Assembly: GCA_012518115.1 (NCBI GenBank)
Contig: JAAYTD010000074.1
Location: forward strand, 1-64,000
Origin: Ignavibacteria bacterium
GTDB lineage: Bacteria > Bacteroidota > Ignavibacteria > Kapaibacteriales > UBA2268
Length of the DNA: 64,000 bases
Direction: 5' to 3'
Under the pieces are notes generated by a model. That model was not told where the DNA came from. It saw only the letters and a list, made by a program, of their open reading frames with translations, and did not search any database. Positions 34,820 through 43,306 of this stretch are shown piece by piece (within the stretch, counting starts at the first letter, position 1; each line of letters opens with the position of its first letter). Position numbers and translations under genes: made by a program.

Positions 34820-34827
34820 TATATTTG
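34820..34827 (+). promoter_or_regulatory. -7 element upstream of the O-antigen ligase/polymerase gene
   Basis: TATATTTG lies 45 bp before the ATG at 34873. No TTTG -33 element at the right spacing. Confidence 0.5.
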
Positions 34828-34872
34828 TATTTTTATAAGGACTGGTTAGACTAGTTTAATTTTTGGGAAGTT

Positions 34873-36228
34873 ATGATAGCTATTCTATTTATATTAGTAT
34901 TTTTAACACAGCATATTGATATGTATCAGGTTTTTGCTATTGGTAGTTTTGGTGTAATTCCTAACACTATAATTTGTGGAATCCTATACATTTCTTTTGT
35001 TTTTGTGTTGATTTTCGGTAATATGAAATTTTCTTTACCACGTCCTGTGCCATATAGTATGAAATGTTTTTTCATCGTACTAATTGGCATTTTACTTTCA
35101 GGTTTATATCCGCTTTTTTGGGGTAATTCATTAGTTATTGTTCAGTATTTCAAAACTTCTTTACATTTTTACTTTTTAGTTTTCTTTACTTTCCTGTGCT
35201 TTTTTTATCCTATTTCATTCAAGACATGGAATACAGCTATCAAGATTTGGCTCGTTATATCTATATTTGTTAATATTTTCGGAATTTATCAGATAGTAGC
35301 TCGTGCTTTTGATTTACCTTTTGCTTGGTTAAAGTTAAATAATGTTTCTCTTATGTCACGTGACACTTTGCAGCTTGATAGTTTTAAACAACTTTCTTTG
35401 CAGTTCCAGAATTTTTTTCGTGCTACTTCTTTTTTCTCTGAACCTTCTTATTTAGCTATTTTTAACGGTTTCACACTTATATTTTTAGTAGTTCCTTATG
35501 TGCAATCTCGTTCTGCTTTTCTGCGTTCTAAGTTTTTGACCAGACTTACTTTCATATCTTCTATAACTGCTATGTTCTTAACATTTTCTTTAACAGGTCT
35601 TTTAGCAGTTTTAATAATAATTCTGCTTATTATTTTAATAGAACGTCGTGAATACATTAAAAAGATTTTTGGACTAATTTTAATAGCTATGTGCTTCATT
35701 GTTGTAACGGATAGCATAGTAAGTTCTAAATTAGATACAAGCGTTTTATCTTTGTTTGAAGAACGTATTTCTGGAATTATTTCCGGTGGAACTAAGCGAC
35801 ATAAACAAATTTCAGGCGAATCTTTCACAACACGTGTCAATTTGGCTAATGAATCTTTTAAGTTATGGAAAAAATCTCCTCTTTTTGGTGTCGGTTTAGG
35901 TACTCACCAATATCATCATGATACGGAAAATACTTTCGGCGGTTATTCTGCGCTTGTAGCTCTTGGCGAAGGAGGTGTTATTTCCTTTATTGGTTTTTGC
36001 GGTATGTTTTTCTTTCTATTTTATGATTCTTACAAATTAAAGAAAAGGACAGAAAATTTGGAAGATAATATTGGGGTTCGTTTACAAGGCTTGATTATTT
36101 ATATTATGGCTGTATTATTTGGAATTAATTTTTTCACAACAAATAGCTTTGTAACTCCTGCTTTATGGCATACATTAGGTTTGTGTTTTTCAATTTTATA
36201 TATTTCACGTCCTTCATCTTCGGTTTAG
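34873..36228 (+). CDS. O-antigen ligase/polymerase family membrane protein (Wzy/WaaL)
   Basis: 451 residues with about 11-12 TM helices and one large periplasmic loop (about 255-345). Typical marks are RATSFFSEPSYLAIFNG before the mid helices and the loop ending SPLFGVGLGTHQYHHDTENTFGGY, matching the Wzy_C loop with its conserved Arg/His-rich segments and GxGxG. It should polymerise or ligate surface polysaccharide at the periplasmic face of the inner membrane. Wzy and WaaL cannot be told apart by sequence alone. It directly precedes a PorZ-like gene, which is notable because PorZ handles anionic LPS. Confidence 0.8.
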   Translation: MIAILFILVFLTQHIDMYQVFAIGSFGVIPNTIICGILYISFVFVLIFGNMKFSLPRPVPYSMKCFFIVLIGILLSGLYPLFWGNSLVIVQYFKTSLHFYFLVFFTFLCFFYPISFKTWNTAIKIWLVISIFVNIFGIYQIVARAFDLPFAWLKLNNVSLMSRDTLQLDSFKQLSLQFQNFFRATSFFSEPSYLAIFNGFTLIFLVVPYVQSRSAFLRSKFLTRLTFISSITAMFLTFSLTGLLAVLIIILLIILIERREYIKKIFGLILIAMCFIVVTDSIVSSKLDTSVLSLFEERISGIISGGTKRHKQISGESFTTRVNLANESFKLWKKSPLFGVGLGTHQYHHDTENTFGGYSALVALGEGGVISFIGFCGMFFFLFYDSYKLKKRTENLEDNIGVRLQGLIIYIMAVLFGINFFTTNSFVTPALWHTLGLCFSILYISRPSSSV

Positions 36229-36281
36229 TTTTTTCATTCTTTCTTTTACATATTTTTTTCGGATAAGTTGATAATTTTTAT

Positions 36282-36289
36282 TATATTTG
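36282..36289 (+). promoter_or_regulatory. -7 element upstream of the PorZ-like gene
   Basis: TATATTTG lies 34 bp before the ATG at 36324, so the PorZ-like gene probably has its own transcript start. No -33 TTTG at consensus spacing. Confidence 0.45.
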
Positions 36290-36323
36290 CAAATGCGAAT
36301 TAATTTTTATTACTTTAACATTT

Positions 36324-38624
36324 ATGGTAGCACGTAATTTTTCATTTATAGTTTTCTTGTTTTTTGCTGTTTCTTCTTTCTCTCTTTTCTCATCGTTAAA
36401 GTTAGAAAATTGGTCTGTCCATACTTCCATGCTAAACGTTAATTCGGTTTCGATGGATTCGCGTGATAGATTTTGGTTAGGTAGTTCAGGCGGTTTAACT
36501 ATTTATGATTATAAAAATTCGGACACTATTTCAGTCAATCACCTTTCTGGTTTACTTGATGCAAATATTACTAAACTTTGTTACTTACCCGATAGAGCTT
36601 TGATGCTAATCGGTAGTAAACGTGGTTTTTTTGATATTGTTACTGAAGATTTAGAATTTGTTCATATAACTTCTATTTACGGGCATAATTTTTCTAATCC
36701 TACAATAAACGATATCTTAGTTTATGGAAACAAAGTTTTTATATCTGGTGGTTGGGGACTTGCAGAATTTGATATGGAAAGAATGATCTTTACTAAAACT
36801 ATAGAAAAACTTGGTGAGTTGCACAAAAATGCCGAGGTCAATAATATCGCAATTTCTAATGATACTTTATGGGCTTGCACTGCTTATGGCGTTGCTTGCG
36901 TGCCACTTAAACAGAACATAGCTGTTCCAGATAATTGGACAACTTACTTTTATCCTGGCGATAAAACTTATTCTTCAGCTAAATTAGTAAAATTATCTAA
37001 TATTGTATATATAAATTTCGGTTATCACATTTATGCCTTAGAAAACAACGAATTTACTATAGCACTTGAAACAGATGATAACTCTAGCAACAATCAGATA
37101 TTAGATATTGCATCTTATAATAATGATTTAATTTATTGTAATCCATATCAAGTATTTTCATTAAAAAAGGGATATCTTTTTGCTAATTGGTCAGATAGAG
37201 CACATAGTTTATCTGTTTTTCCTGTTTCGCCAAACTCGCCTACTGGTTTTATTTTCAGTTTTAATCATACTTACTTAGGCGCTAGCTTAATAAAAGCGGA
37301 TTTTACCAGTGTTTTGTTTACTCCAAATAGTCCATGCGTCGATAATTTTATGGACTTAGCTATTAACTCTACGGGCAAACTTTATGCAGTACCAGATAAT
37401 TCTTATAACTATCAAACTCCGGGCGGTGTTATGGCTTTTGATGGCAGTAATTGGATAAATTACAATAGCTTACATTCCGATGCTCCTTTTAATATACGAA
37501 GTCAATTTAATGCTATATCCGTTGGACCTGACGATAGAATTTATGCTGGTGGTTGGGGTGTAGGCTTAATTATTATAGATGAGACGAAAACAGATCCTAA
37601 AGAACGTTTTACTGTTATAAACGAGACTAACTCTCCTATGACTCCATTTTCAGGCACATTTACAATAGCAGGTGAAACAGCTTTTGATAAAAACAACCAT
37701 GCTTGGACGATAAATTATGGTCTCAATACAGGTGGAACTTTTTTATTTACTTACGACAATAATTTAAGTAATTTTATAGCATTTACAAATCCATTTTCAC
37801 CACAAGACAGAAAATATTACAACATAGCTATAGATAATTATGGTACGAAATGGATTTATGGAACAAATGGCGCTGAAGGTATAATTTATTTTAACGATAA
37901 AAATACACCTGAAATAGTTTCAGATGATTTGTGGGGTATCTTAAGCACTTCAAATAATGCGACAATGTTAACTAATGACGTTAATTGCTTAGCGATAGAT
38001 AATTTTACTTCACAAATTTGGCTCGGCACTCCTTCAGGAATTTCTATAATAAGAAATCCTTATGCAACCAGCAGTAACAGTAATATAATTATTAGTAATT
38101 TATCATTTTTAAGAGGACAGACAGTTCTTGATATTATAGTAGATGTAGTTGGAAATAAATGGATAGCTACCACTTCTGGCGTTTTTGTCATTAACCGAGA
38201 AGGCGACGATACATTGGGAAGTATAACGATGAATAATTCACCTTTAACTACCAATGAAGTCAATGCACTAGCTATGAACCCAAATAACGGTTTACTTTAT
38301 TTAGGAACTAAACAAGGACTTTACATAGTACAAACATCTATTTTACGACCTGATGACACTTATTTACTAAAAACTTATCCTGAACCTTTTAATATTGACC
38401 GAGATTTAGAACTTACAATAGACGGTTTAGTTGCAGATAGTGAAATACGGATATTAACTCCTGACGGACGCTTAATACGAAGTTTGGATGCTTATGGTAA
38501 ACGTACTATATGGGACGGACGCGATTTAAATGGAAACAAAGTCCCGCCCGGCGTTTATATTGTTATAGGAAATTCATCATTAACAAAACAAAGCGCAGCA
38601 GGTAAAATTGCTGTAGTAAAATAA
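36324..38624 (+). CDS. porZ: PorZ-like T9SS protein: propeller domains plus C-terminal sorting domain
   Basis: 766 residues, close to the roughly 776 of Porphyromonas PorZ. Signal peptide about 1-24, then two-component-regulator-type propeller blades (SVSMDSRDRFWLGSSGGLTIYD, RIYAGGWGVGLIIID, GTKWIYGTNGA, IWLGTPSGISIIRNP, GNKWIATTSGVFVIN, GLLYLGTKQGLYIV). The end (about 690-766) is a T9SS sorting domain with ELTIDGLVADSEIRILTPDG, TIWDGRDLNGNKVPPGVYIV and AGKIAVVK, the pattern seen in PorZ. PorZ sits at the cell surface with the PorU sortase and presents anionic LPS for linkage to cargo. A generic propeller cargo is the alternative. Confidence 0.72.
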   Translation: MVARNFSFIVFLFFAVSSFSLFSSLKLENWSVHTSMLNVNSVSMDSRDRFWLGSSGGLTIYDYKNSDTISVNHLSGLLDANITKLCYLPDRALMLIGSKRGFFDIVTEDLEFVHITSIYGHNFSNPTINDILVYGNKVFISGGWGLAEFDMERMIFTKTIEKLGELHKNAEVNNIAISNDTLWACTAYGVACVPLKQNIAVPDNWTTYFYPGDKTYSSAKLVKLSNIVYINFGYHIYALENNEFTIALETDDNSSNNQILDIASYNNDLIYCNPYQVFSLKKGYLFANWSDRAHSLSVFPVSPNSPTGFIFSFNHTYLGASLIKADFTSVLFTPNSPCVDNFMDLAINSTGKLYAVPDNSYNYQTPGGVMAFDGSNWINYNSLHSDAPFNIRSQFNAISVGPDDRIYAGGWGVGLIIIDETKTDPKERFTVINETNSPMTPFSGTFTIAGETAFDKNNHAWTINYGLNTGGTFLFTYDNNLSNFIAFTNPFSPQDRKYYNIAIDNYGTKWIYGTNGAEGIIYFNDKNTPEIVSDDLWGILSTSNNATMLTNDVNCLAIDNFTSQIWLGTPSGISIIRNPYATSSNSNIIISNLSFLRGQTVLDIIVDVVGNKWIATTSGVFVINREGDDTLGSITMNNSPLTTNEVNALAMNPNNGLLYLGTKQGLYIVQTSILRPDDTYLLKTYPEPFNIDRDLELTIDGLVADSEIRILTPDGRLIRSLDAYGKRTIWDGRDLNGNKVPPGVYIVIGNSSLTKQSAAGKIAVVK

Positions 38625-38702
38625 TTAATTCAATACTTTATGTTTTTTGGCACGTTTTTTACTTACTTATAAACTTTAACACTTAAACTAAAAATAGCAA
38701 AA

Positions 38703-40343
38703 ATGGATAATATATATAAGACATTAGTAGAAACAGCAGAACTTCCATATATTATTTACAACTACAAAACAAATGTTTTGAGTTGTTCACGCTATTTATT
38801 GCAACTTATAAATGTAAGTCCTTATCAAGAAGAAATTACTATAGATAAAATTATTGCAAAAATATCATATTCCTATAGAGTTCGTTTTAATGATTTTTTC
38901 AATCAATTCTATAATTTTCAAGAAAAATATGAAAAGGATATTATAATAGAAGTAGAACTAAATCCTTTACTTCAAGATAAAAAAATTTTAAAAGTTAAAG
39001 CTAGCCCTATTAATATTGAAGCTTTAAAAAATGACGAAGCTCCTACTTATGTAAGTTTTGTTTTTGAAGATATCACATATAAAAAATTTAGCTTAAAATA
39101 TTTACAAGAAAAAGAATATTACCAAAATATAGTTCAACAATTCCAAGTTGCCTTAGTTTTACTAAGACATACAAATTTAGAAAACTACTCTGCTGATGCT
39201 TTTATATATTACGACTGTAATCCTATCTTTGAGAATATTTTAGGTGTTAGAAAAACGGAAATTATCGGCAAAAATATTACAGATATTTTACTTGACTCTT
39301 CTTTAGACTTCGTTGTAAATATAACACAAGAAATTATTAAAAGTGGTACAGTATTAGAATTTAACGAAGATAATATAGCTATAGACAAAACTTTTAGAGT
39401 AAGAGCGTTTTTTGTAGCTAATGACACACTAGCTATATCTCTTGTAGAAACTGAAGAAGAGCTTCGCAATTCTATAGAAGCTCATAAAGAATTAGAAAGG
39501 AAATTTAACAAAAGCACTGAAGAACTGGAATTAATCGTTGAAAAATTAGAAGCTGAGATGATAGATAGAGAAATACGCGAAGTAGAGCTTGTTACAACAA
39601 CCGCAGAATTAAAACAATCTTTAAGTCGTGAGTTAAAGTTAAGCGAGATAAAATCAGCCTTTATTTCTATGATTTCACATGAATATCGTACGCCTATAAC
39701 AACAATTCAAACAGCACTTTTTGTATTAGAATCTATGGTTCTAAAACAAAAATATGATAAGATGCCGAAATATATAGCTGTTATAGACTCAACTCTAAAA
39801 TCTATGCTATCACTACTGGAAAACGTACTTATTCTTGATGTAGAAAAAGAAAAAATTATCATTAATCCGACTAAACATTTTATTATTACAATATGTAAAT
39901 CTATTGTACAAGATTTTATCAAACAATCAGATTATAACATCAAAATAGAATTTGTTGAAAATAGCAAAGACGTAGCTTTCACAACAGATGTTACGCTTTT
40001 ATCTATTGTTATTAAAGCAATCCTTGACAACGCTTGTAAATTTTCACCTGAAGATTCGACAGTAACAATAGAAATGAAATATATTCATAATCAAAATATT
40101 TTCATTATGAATATTATTGATTCAGGCATAGGCTTCCCTATTAATGAAACTGAACATATTTTTGAACCATTTACCCGCTGTTCAAATGTTGGAGCAATTG
40201 GTGGAACAGGAATAGGATTAGCAATTGCAGCAAAATATGCAAGTGCAATAAACGCTGAAATCAAGATCAGCAATAATCAAGAAAATGGTTCTACTGTTTC
40301 AATAATTCTGCGTGAACTAGAAGAAAGCTATGAAGCAATATAA
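38703..40343 (+). CDS. Cytosolic PAS-domain sensor histidine kinase
   Basis: 546 residues with no signal peptide or TM helix. Two PAS-like regions (about 10-125 and 140-255) precede a coiled coil (about 258-310). The HisKA box ISMISHEYRTPITTIQ has His326; the ATPase domain has DNACKFSPED (N box), DSGIGFPINETEHIFEPF (G1/F) and GGTGIGLAIAAKYA (G2). No response regulator is adjacent. Its last 14 bases overlap the predicted start of lpxB, so expression of the two may be coupled, and a link to lipid A synthesis is suggested by position only. Confidence 0.92.
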   Translation: MDNIYKTLVETAELPYIIYNYKTNVLSCSRYLLQLINVSPYQEEITIDKIIAKISYSYRVRFNDFFNQFYNFQEKYEKDIIIEVELNPLLQDKKILKVKASPINIEALKNDEAPTYVSFVFEDITYKKFSLKYLQEKEYYQNIVQQFQVALVLLRHTNLENYSADAFIYYDCNPIFENILGVRKTEIIGKNITDILLDSSLDFVVNITQEIIKSGTVLEFNEDNIAIDKTFRVRAFFVANDTLAISLVETEEELRNSIEAHKELERKFNKSTEELELIVEKLEAEMIDREIREVELVTTTAELKQSLSRELKLSEIKSAFISMISHEYRTPITTIQTALFVLESMVLKQKYDKMPKYIAVIDSTLKSMLSLLENVLILDVEKEKIIINPTKHFIITICKSIVQDFIKQSDYNIKIEFVENSKDVAFTTDVTLLSIVIKAILDNACKFSPEDSTVTIEMKYIHNQNIFIMNIIDSGIGFPINETEHIFEPFTRCSNVGAIGGTGIGLAIAAKYASAINAEIKISNNQENGSTVSIILRELEESYEAI

Positions 40344-41469
40344 AGAATCTGAAAAAACACTAAGAATTATGATCGTTGCAGGTGAACCGTCAGGCGATAT
40401 CCACGGAGCTCTACTTATGCAAGAGATAAAAAACATATATCCGAACATCTTTTTTTACGGCATAGGTGGCTCTAAAATGGAAGCCGAAGGTTTATCTTCT
40501 ATAGTTGCTCTTTCTGACATATCTGTTATCGGTTTTAGCGAAGTTCTAAAACGTGCTAAACTTTTTTTAGATTTACTAAAAAAAATTAAAACTATTCTCA
40601 TACAAGAAAACATAGATTGCTTTATCCCTATAGATTATCCGGGATTTAATATAAAAGTTTCTAAATTTGCTTATAAACAAAATATACCTGTTTTTTATTA
40701 TATTGCTCCTCAACTTTGGGCGTGGGGCAAAAAGCGTTATAAAAAATTAGAAGGTATTGTCAACCAATTATTTGTTGTCTTCCCTTTTGAAAAAGAATTT
40801 TTCAATCAACATAATATCTCAGCCGAATTTGTCGGACATCCTCTTTTGGACAATCCCGATTTTTTATTACCTGTACAAAAATTTGAAGATAGAGAAAATA
40901 CAATCGCTTTTTTCCCGGGTAGTCGCCGACAAGAGCTCCAAAAGAACTTGCAGTTTTTTGCAGAAACCGCTAATTTATTGAATGCAAAACTACCTGACTT
41001 CAACTTTTGCTTTGCCGTATCAAACAATCTTAATGAAAAAGATTTTAGCGAACTGAAAAAACATAATTTCAATTATACTTTAAGTTCCAATTCTTGGGAG
41101 CTTATGCGTAAAGCAAAAGCAGGAATAGTAAAAACGGGAACAACCACTTTAGAAGCGGCGCTACTTGGAATGAATATGGTTATGGCTTATCGCACTTCTG
41201 CCTCACACTATTTTTTAGGCAAGCATCTAATTAATTTAAATTACATAGCTTTGCCAAACATTTTGTTAAATAAAGAGGTTGTTCCTGAATGTATTCAGAA
41301 AGAAGCAACTCCTGAAATTATATCTAACAAACTTTATCAACTGATTTCCAACCCGAAAGAAAGAGAACAACAACAAACTTATTTTGAAGAAATAAGAAAT
41401 TTATTAGGTAAAAGCGGTGCTTCAAAAAAAACTGCCGAACTAATACTAAGCTCAATAACTCAAGTATAA
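40330..41469 (+). CDS. lpxB: Lipid-A-disaccharide synthase
   Basis: 379 residues, GT19 family. Marks: IMIVAGEPSGDIHGA, FYGIGGSKMEAEGL, IPIDYPGFNIKVSK, YYIAPQLWAWGKKR, AEFVGHPLLDN, FFPGSRRQEL and VKTGTTTLEAALLG. It joins UDP-2,3-diacylglucosamine to lipid X at the cytosolic face of the inner membrane. ATG 40330 overlaps the histidine kinase by 14 bp; an alternative ATG at 40369 would give MIVAGEPSGD directly and no overlap. The other lpx genes are not in the window, but kdsD and waaA follow nearby. Confidence 0.97.
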   Translation: MKQYKESEKTLRIMIVAGEPSGDIHGALLMQEIKNIYPNIFFYGIGGSKMEAEGLSSIVALSDISVIGFSEVLKRAKLFLDLLKKIKTILIQENIDCFIPIDYPGFNIKVSKFAYKQNIPVFYYIAPQLWAWGKKRYKKLEGIVNQLFVVFPFEKEFFNQHNISAEFVGHPLLDNPDFLLPVQKFEDRENTIAFFPGSRRQELQKNLQFFAETANLLNAKLPDFNFCFAVSNNLNEKDFSELKKHNFNYTLSSNSWELMRKAKAGIVKTGTTTLEAALLGMNMVMAYRTSASHYFLGKHLINLNYIALPNILLNKEVVPECIQKEATPEIISNKLYQLISNPKEREQQQTYFEEIRNLLGKSGASKKTAELILSSITQV

Positions 41470-41554
41470 CTTCCTTATTATCTCATATAATTACCATTTC
41501 TAGTTTTTACAAAATTTTCTTACTTGATAAATTTTATATAAAATTACATTTATA

Positions 41555-41586
41555 TTTGAAAAATAGTTTATAAATAGTTATTTTTG
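41555..41586 (+). promoter_or_regulatory. Complete promoter of kdsD
   Basis: TTTG at 41555-41558, 20-nt spacer, TATTTTTG at 41579-41586, 32 bp before the kdsD ATG. The -33 TTTG is itself the end of a TATATTTG (41551-41558), so two overlapping start sites are possible. Confidence 0.72.
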
Positions 41587-41618
41587 TAAGTAATTATAAA
41601 TTATAATACTCTTGCAAA

Positions 41619-42572
41619 ATGGAAACATTAAATTATGCGAAACAAACTTTTGCTTTAGAAATTAGCGCATTAATGCGTACTTCTGAATTATTAAATTCAG
41701 ATTTTGAAAAAGCAGTGGAGCTCATAGCAAGTTCCCATAAAATAATTGTTTCAGGCGTTGGTAAATCTGGACTTATAGGACAAAAAATCGCAGCAACTCT
41801 TTCAAGTATTGGTGTTTCTGCAGTTTTTCTACATCCTGTGGAAGCACTTCACGGCGATATTGGAATGGTTCAAAAAGATGATGTAGCTCTTCTAATTTCT
41901 AAAAGTGGAAATACTGCTGAATTAGTTCGCACTATTCCTTATCTCAAAATGCGTTCTGCACGCATCATCTCTATAGTTGGCAATATGAGTTCGCACCTAG
42001 CTAGTGCCTCAGATGTTGTATTGGACGGTTCGGTAGAACGTGAAGCTTGTCCATTTAATTTAGCACCTACAACTTCAACAACAGTAGCTTTAGCTTTAGG
42101 TGATGCTTTAGCTGTTTGTTTAATGCACAAAAAGAACATAACATTAGAAGATTTTTCGCGTCTTCATCCACTTGGACAAATCGGACGTAATGTTAGTTTA
42201 ACTGTACAAGACGTTATGCACAAATTACAAGATGTAGCTCTTGTTTCTCAAGATACTCCTTTCAAAGAAATTATTATAGCTATGTCAGAGAAACCTTTAG
42301 GTTGCTGCTGTTGTACTGATAAAGGCGGTAATTTGATTGGAATTTTGACAGACGGCGATGTACGACGAGCATTACAAAAGCATGATGATATTCGCACTCT
42401 TAAAATGTCCGATATTATGACCCGTGAACCTGTTAAAATTACTCAGACTGCTCCGCTTATAGAAGCTCTTGCTTTAATGGAAAACAGAGCTACACAAATT
42501 AGTGTTTTACCTGTTGTTAAGTCTGATAAATTATTAGGATTAATACGTATTCACGATATAATTAGTAATTAA
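41619..42572 (+). CDS. kdsD: D-arabinose-5-phosphate isomerase (SIS plus two CBS domains)
   Basis: 317 residues, the KdsD/GutQ layout. SIS domain about 30-180 with VSGVGKSGLIGQKIAATLSS, PVEALHGDIGM and ISKSGNTAELV; then two CBS domains (VQDVMHKLQDV...LIGILTDGDVRRAL and DIMTREPVKI...LGLIRIHDII). FSRLHPLGQIG links them, as in the family. It makes arabinose-5-phosphate from ribulose-5-phosphate, the first step to KDO. waaA, which uses KDO, is encoded at 46109. Confidence 0.95.
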   Translation: METLNYAKQTFALEISALMRTSELLNSDFEKAVELIASSHKIIVSGVGKSGLIGQKIAATLSSIGVSAVFLHPVEALHGDIGMVQKDDVALLISKSGNTAELVRTIPYLKMRSARIISIVGNMSSHLASASDVVLDGSVEREACPFNLAPTTSTTVALALGDALAVCLMHKKNITLEDFSRLHPLGQIGRNVSLTVQDVMHKLQDVALVSQDTPFKEIIIAMSEKPLGCCCCTDKGGNLIGILTDGDVRRALQKHDDIRTLKMSDIMTREPVKITQTAPLIEALALMENRATQISVLPVVKSDKLLGLIRIHDIISN

Positions 42573-42583
42573 TATCTAATTTG

Positions 42584-42644
42584 TCCAAAATATAGTCATC
42601 AAATTCTCCTCTTGAGAGAAATACCTGCGTAGCAGGAGGTGTGG
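42584..42644 (+). repeat. Left end module of the dispersed repeat mosaic (inverted copy at 47683-47745)
   Basis: TCCAAAATATAGT at 42584-42596, then CAAATTCTCCTCTTGAGAG and TACCTGCGTAGCAGGAGGTG through 42644. Almost the same sequence appears in reverse complement at 47683-47745, with a few substitutions and small indels. No open reading frame. Confidence 0.85.
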
Positions 42645-42665
42645 TTATGAATTATTTATCCTCAT

Positions 42666-42783
42666 AAATCCCGTAGGGATGACATTATTATAGCATTGTG
42701 AAATCCAAATTTTTATAAAACCCCGTAGGGGTGACATTTTTAACTAGCCAAACAACAGCACTAGTGTCACCCCTACGGGGTTT
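42666..42783. repeat. Family of short GTAGGG-type palindromes
   Basis: TCCCGTAGGGATGACATTAT (from 42669) and CCCCGTAGGGGTGACATTTT (from 42721) are the same 20-bp unit with a palindromic head and an AT-rich tail. The second has an inverted partner, so AAACCCCGTAGGGGTGACA (42718-42736) and its exact reverse complement (42765-42783) form a 19-bp-arm hairpin. The G+C of these heads contrasts with the surrounding DNA. Confidence 0.85.
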
Positions 42784-42808
42784 GTAGTGAATTTTATTAA
42801 TAGACTAG

Positions 42809-42936
42809 CGTCTTCCGTCTTCTTTGTGTTCTTTGCGGTTAAAATTATTGTCGTCTTCTGACTTCCGTCTTCCGTCTCCAAAAACTACCCCGTCAAGCTA
42901 GCGATTACCATCCCTTCGTTCCGAATGGGGATTTGC
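42809..42936 (+). repeat. Mosaic modules shared in inverted order with 47440-47612
   Basis: Three modules: GTCTTCCGTCTTCTTTGTG to TTTGCGGTTAAA (42809-42843), ACTTCCGTCTTCCGTCTCC through ACCCCGTCAAGCT (42860-42899), and CATCCCTTCGTTCCGAATGG through GGATTTGC (42909-42936). Each has a diverged reverse-complement counterpart in 47440-47612. Non-coding. Confidence 0.8.
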
Positions 42937-42963
42937 AGCCCAGCGAAGCACAGCACTTGTTTT

Positions 42964-43090
42964 TTATCCCGTTAGGGATAAGATATTAGTAAAAAGTTTA
43001 TGTTTTACTCTGTTTCGTCCCCTATGGGGCGATATTAGTAGTAGATTACACTTTTTTACCGATATTTTCTGCCTACGGCACATATTTATG
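42964..43090 (+). repeat. Further palindrome-plus-ATATTA units
   Basis: TTATCCCGTTAGGGATAAGA (42964-) and GTCCCCTATGGGGCGATATT (43018-) share a palindromic head followed by GATATTAGTA; TGCCTACGGCA (43070-43080) is a third, shorter palindrome. They look like diverged members of the family at 42666-42783. The rest of the 42573-43303 gap holds no gene. Confidence 0.7.
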
Positions 43091-43220
43091 TTTAACTTTT
43101 TCTGTTTTGAACAAGATTACCAAAATTTCTCAAAATCATACAAATCTCATAAATTACAGTTCAGACAATAGGAACATATAATCCAAATTGAATAAAATCT
43201 GCTGGTGTGGAAAAAAAAAC

Positions 43221-43252
43221 TTGATATTTTTACATAAAATTCTATATATTTG
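43221..43252 (+). promoter_or_regulatory. Promoter of murD
   Basis: TTG at 43221-43223, 21-nt spacer, TATATTTG at 43245-43252, 54 bp before the murD ATG. The -33 box lacks the first T of TTTG. Confidence 0.6.
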
Positions 43253-43306
43253 TATGATTTTTAAATCATTTAGCAGCATAACAGAATTATTTTACATTAA
43301 AAAGTG

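Noticed and set aside
42573-43303. CRISPR array
   Set aside because: The repeats differ in sequence and length, have no regular spacers and no cas genes are near; they are palindromic intergenic elements.
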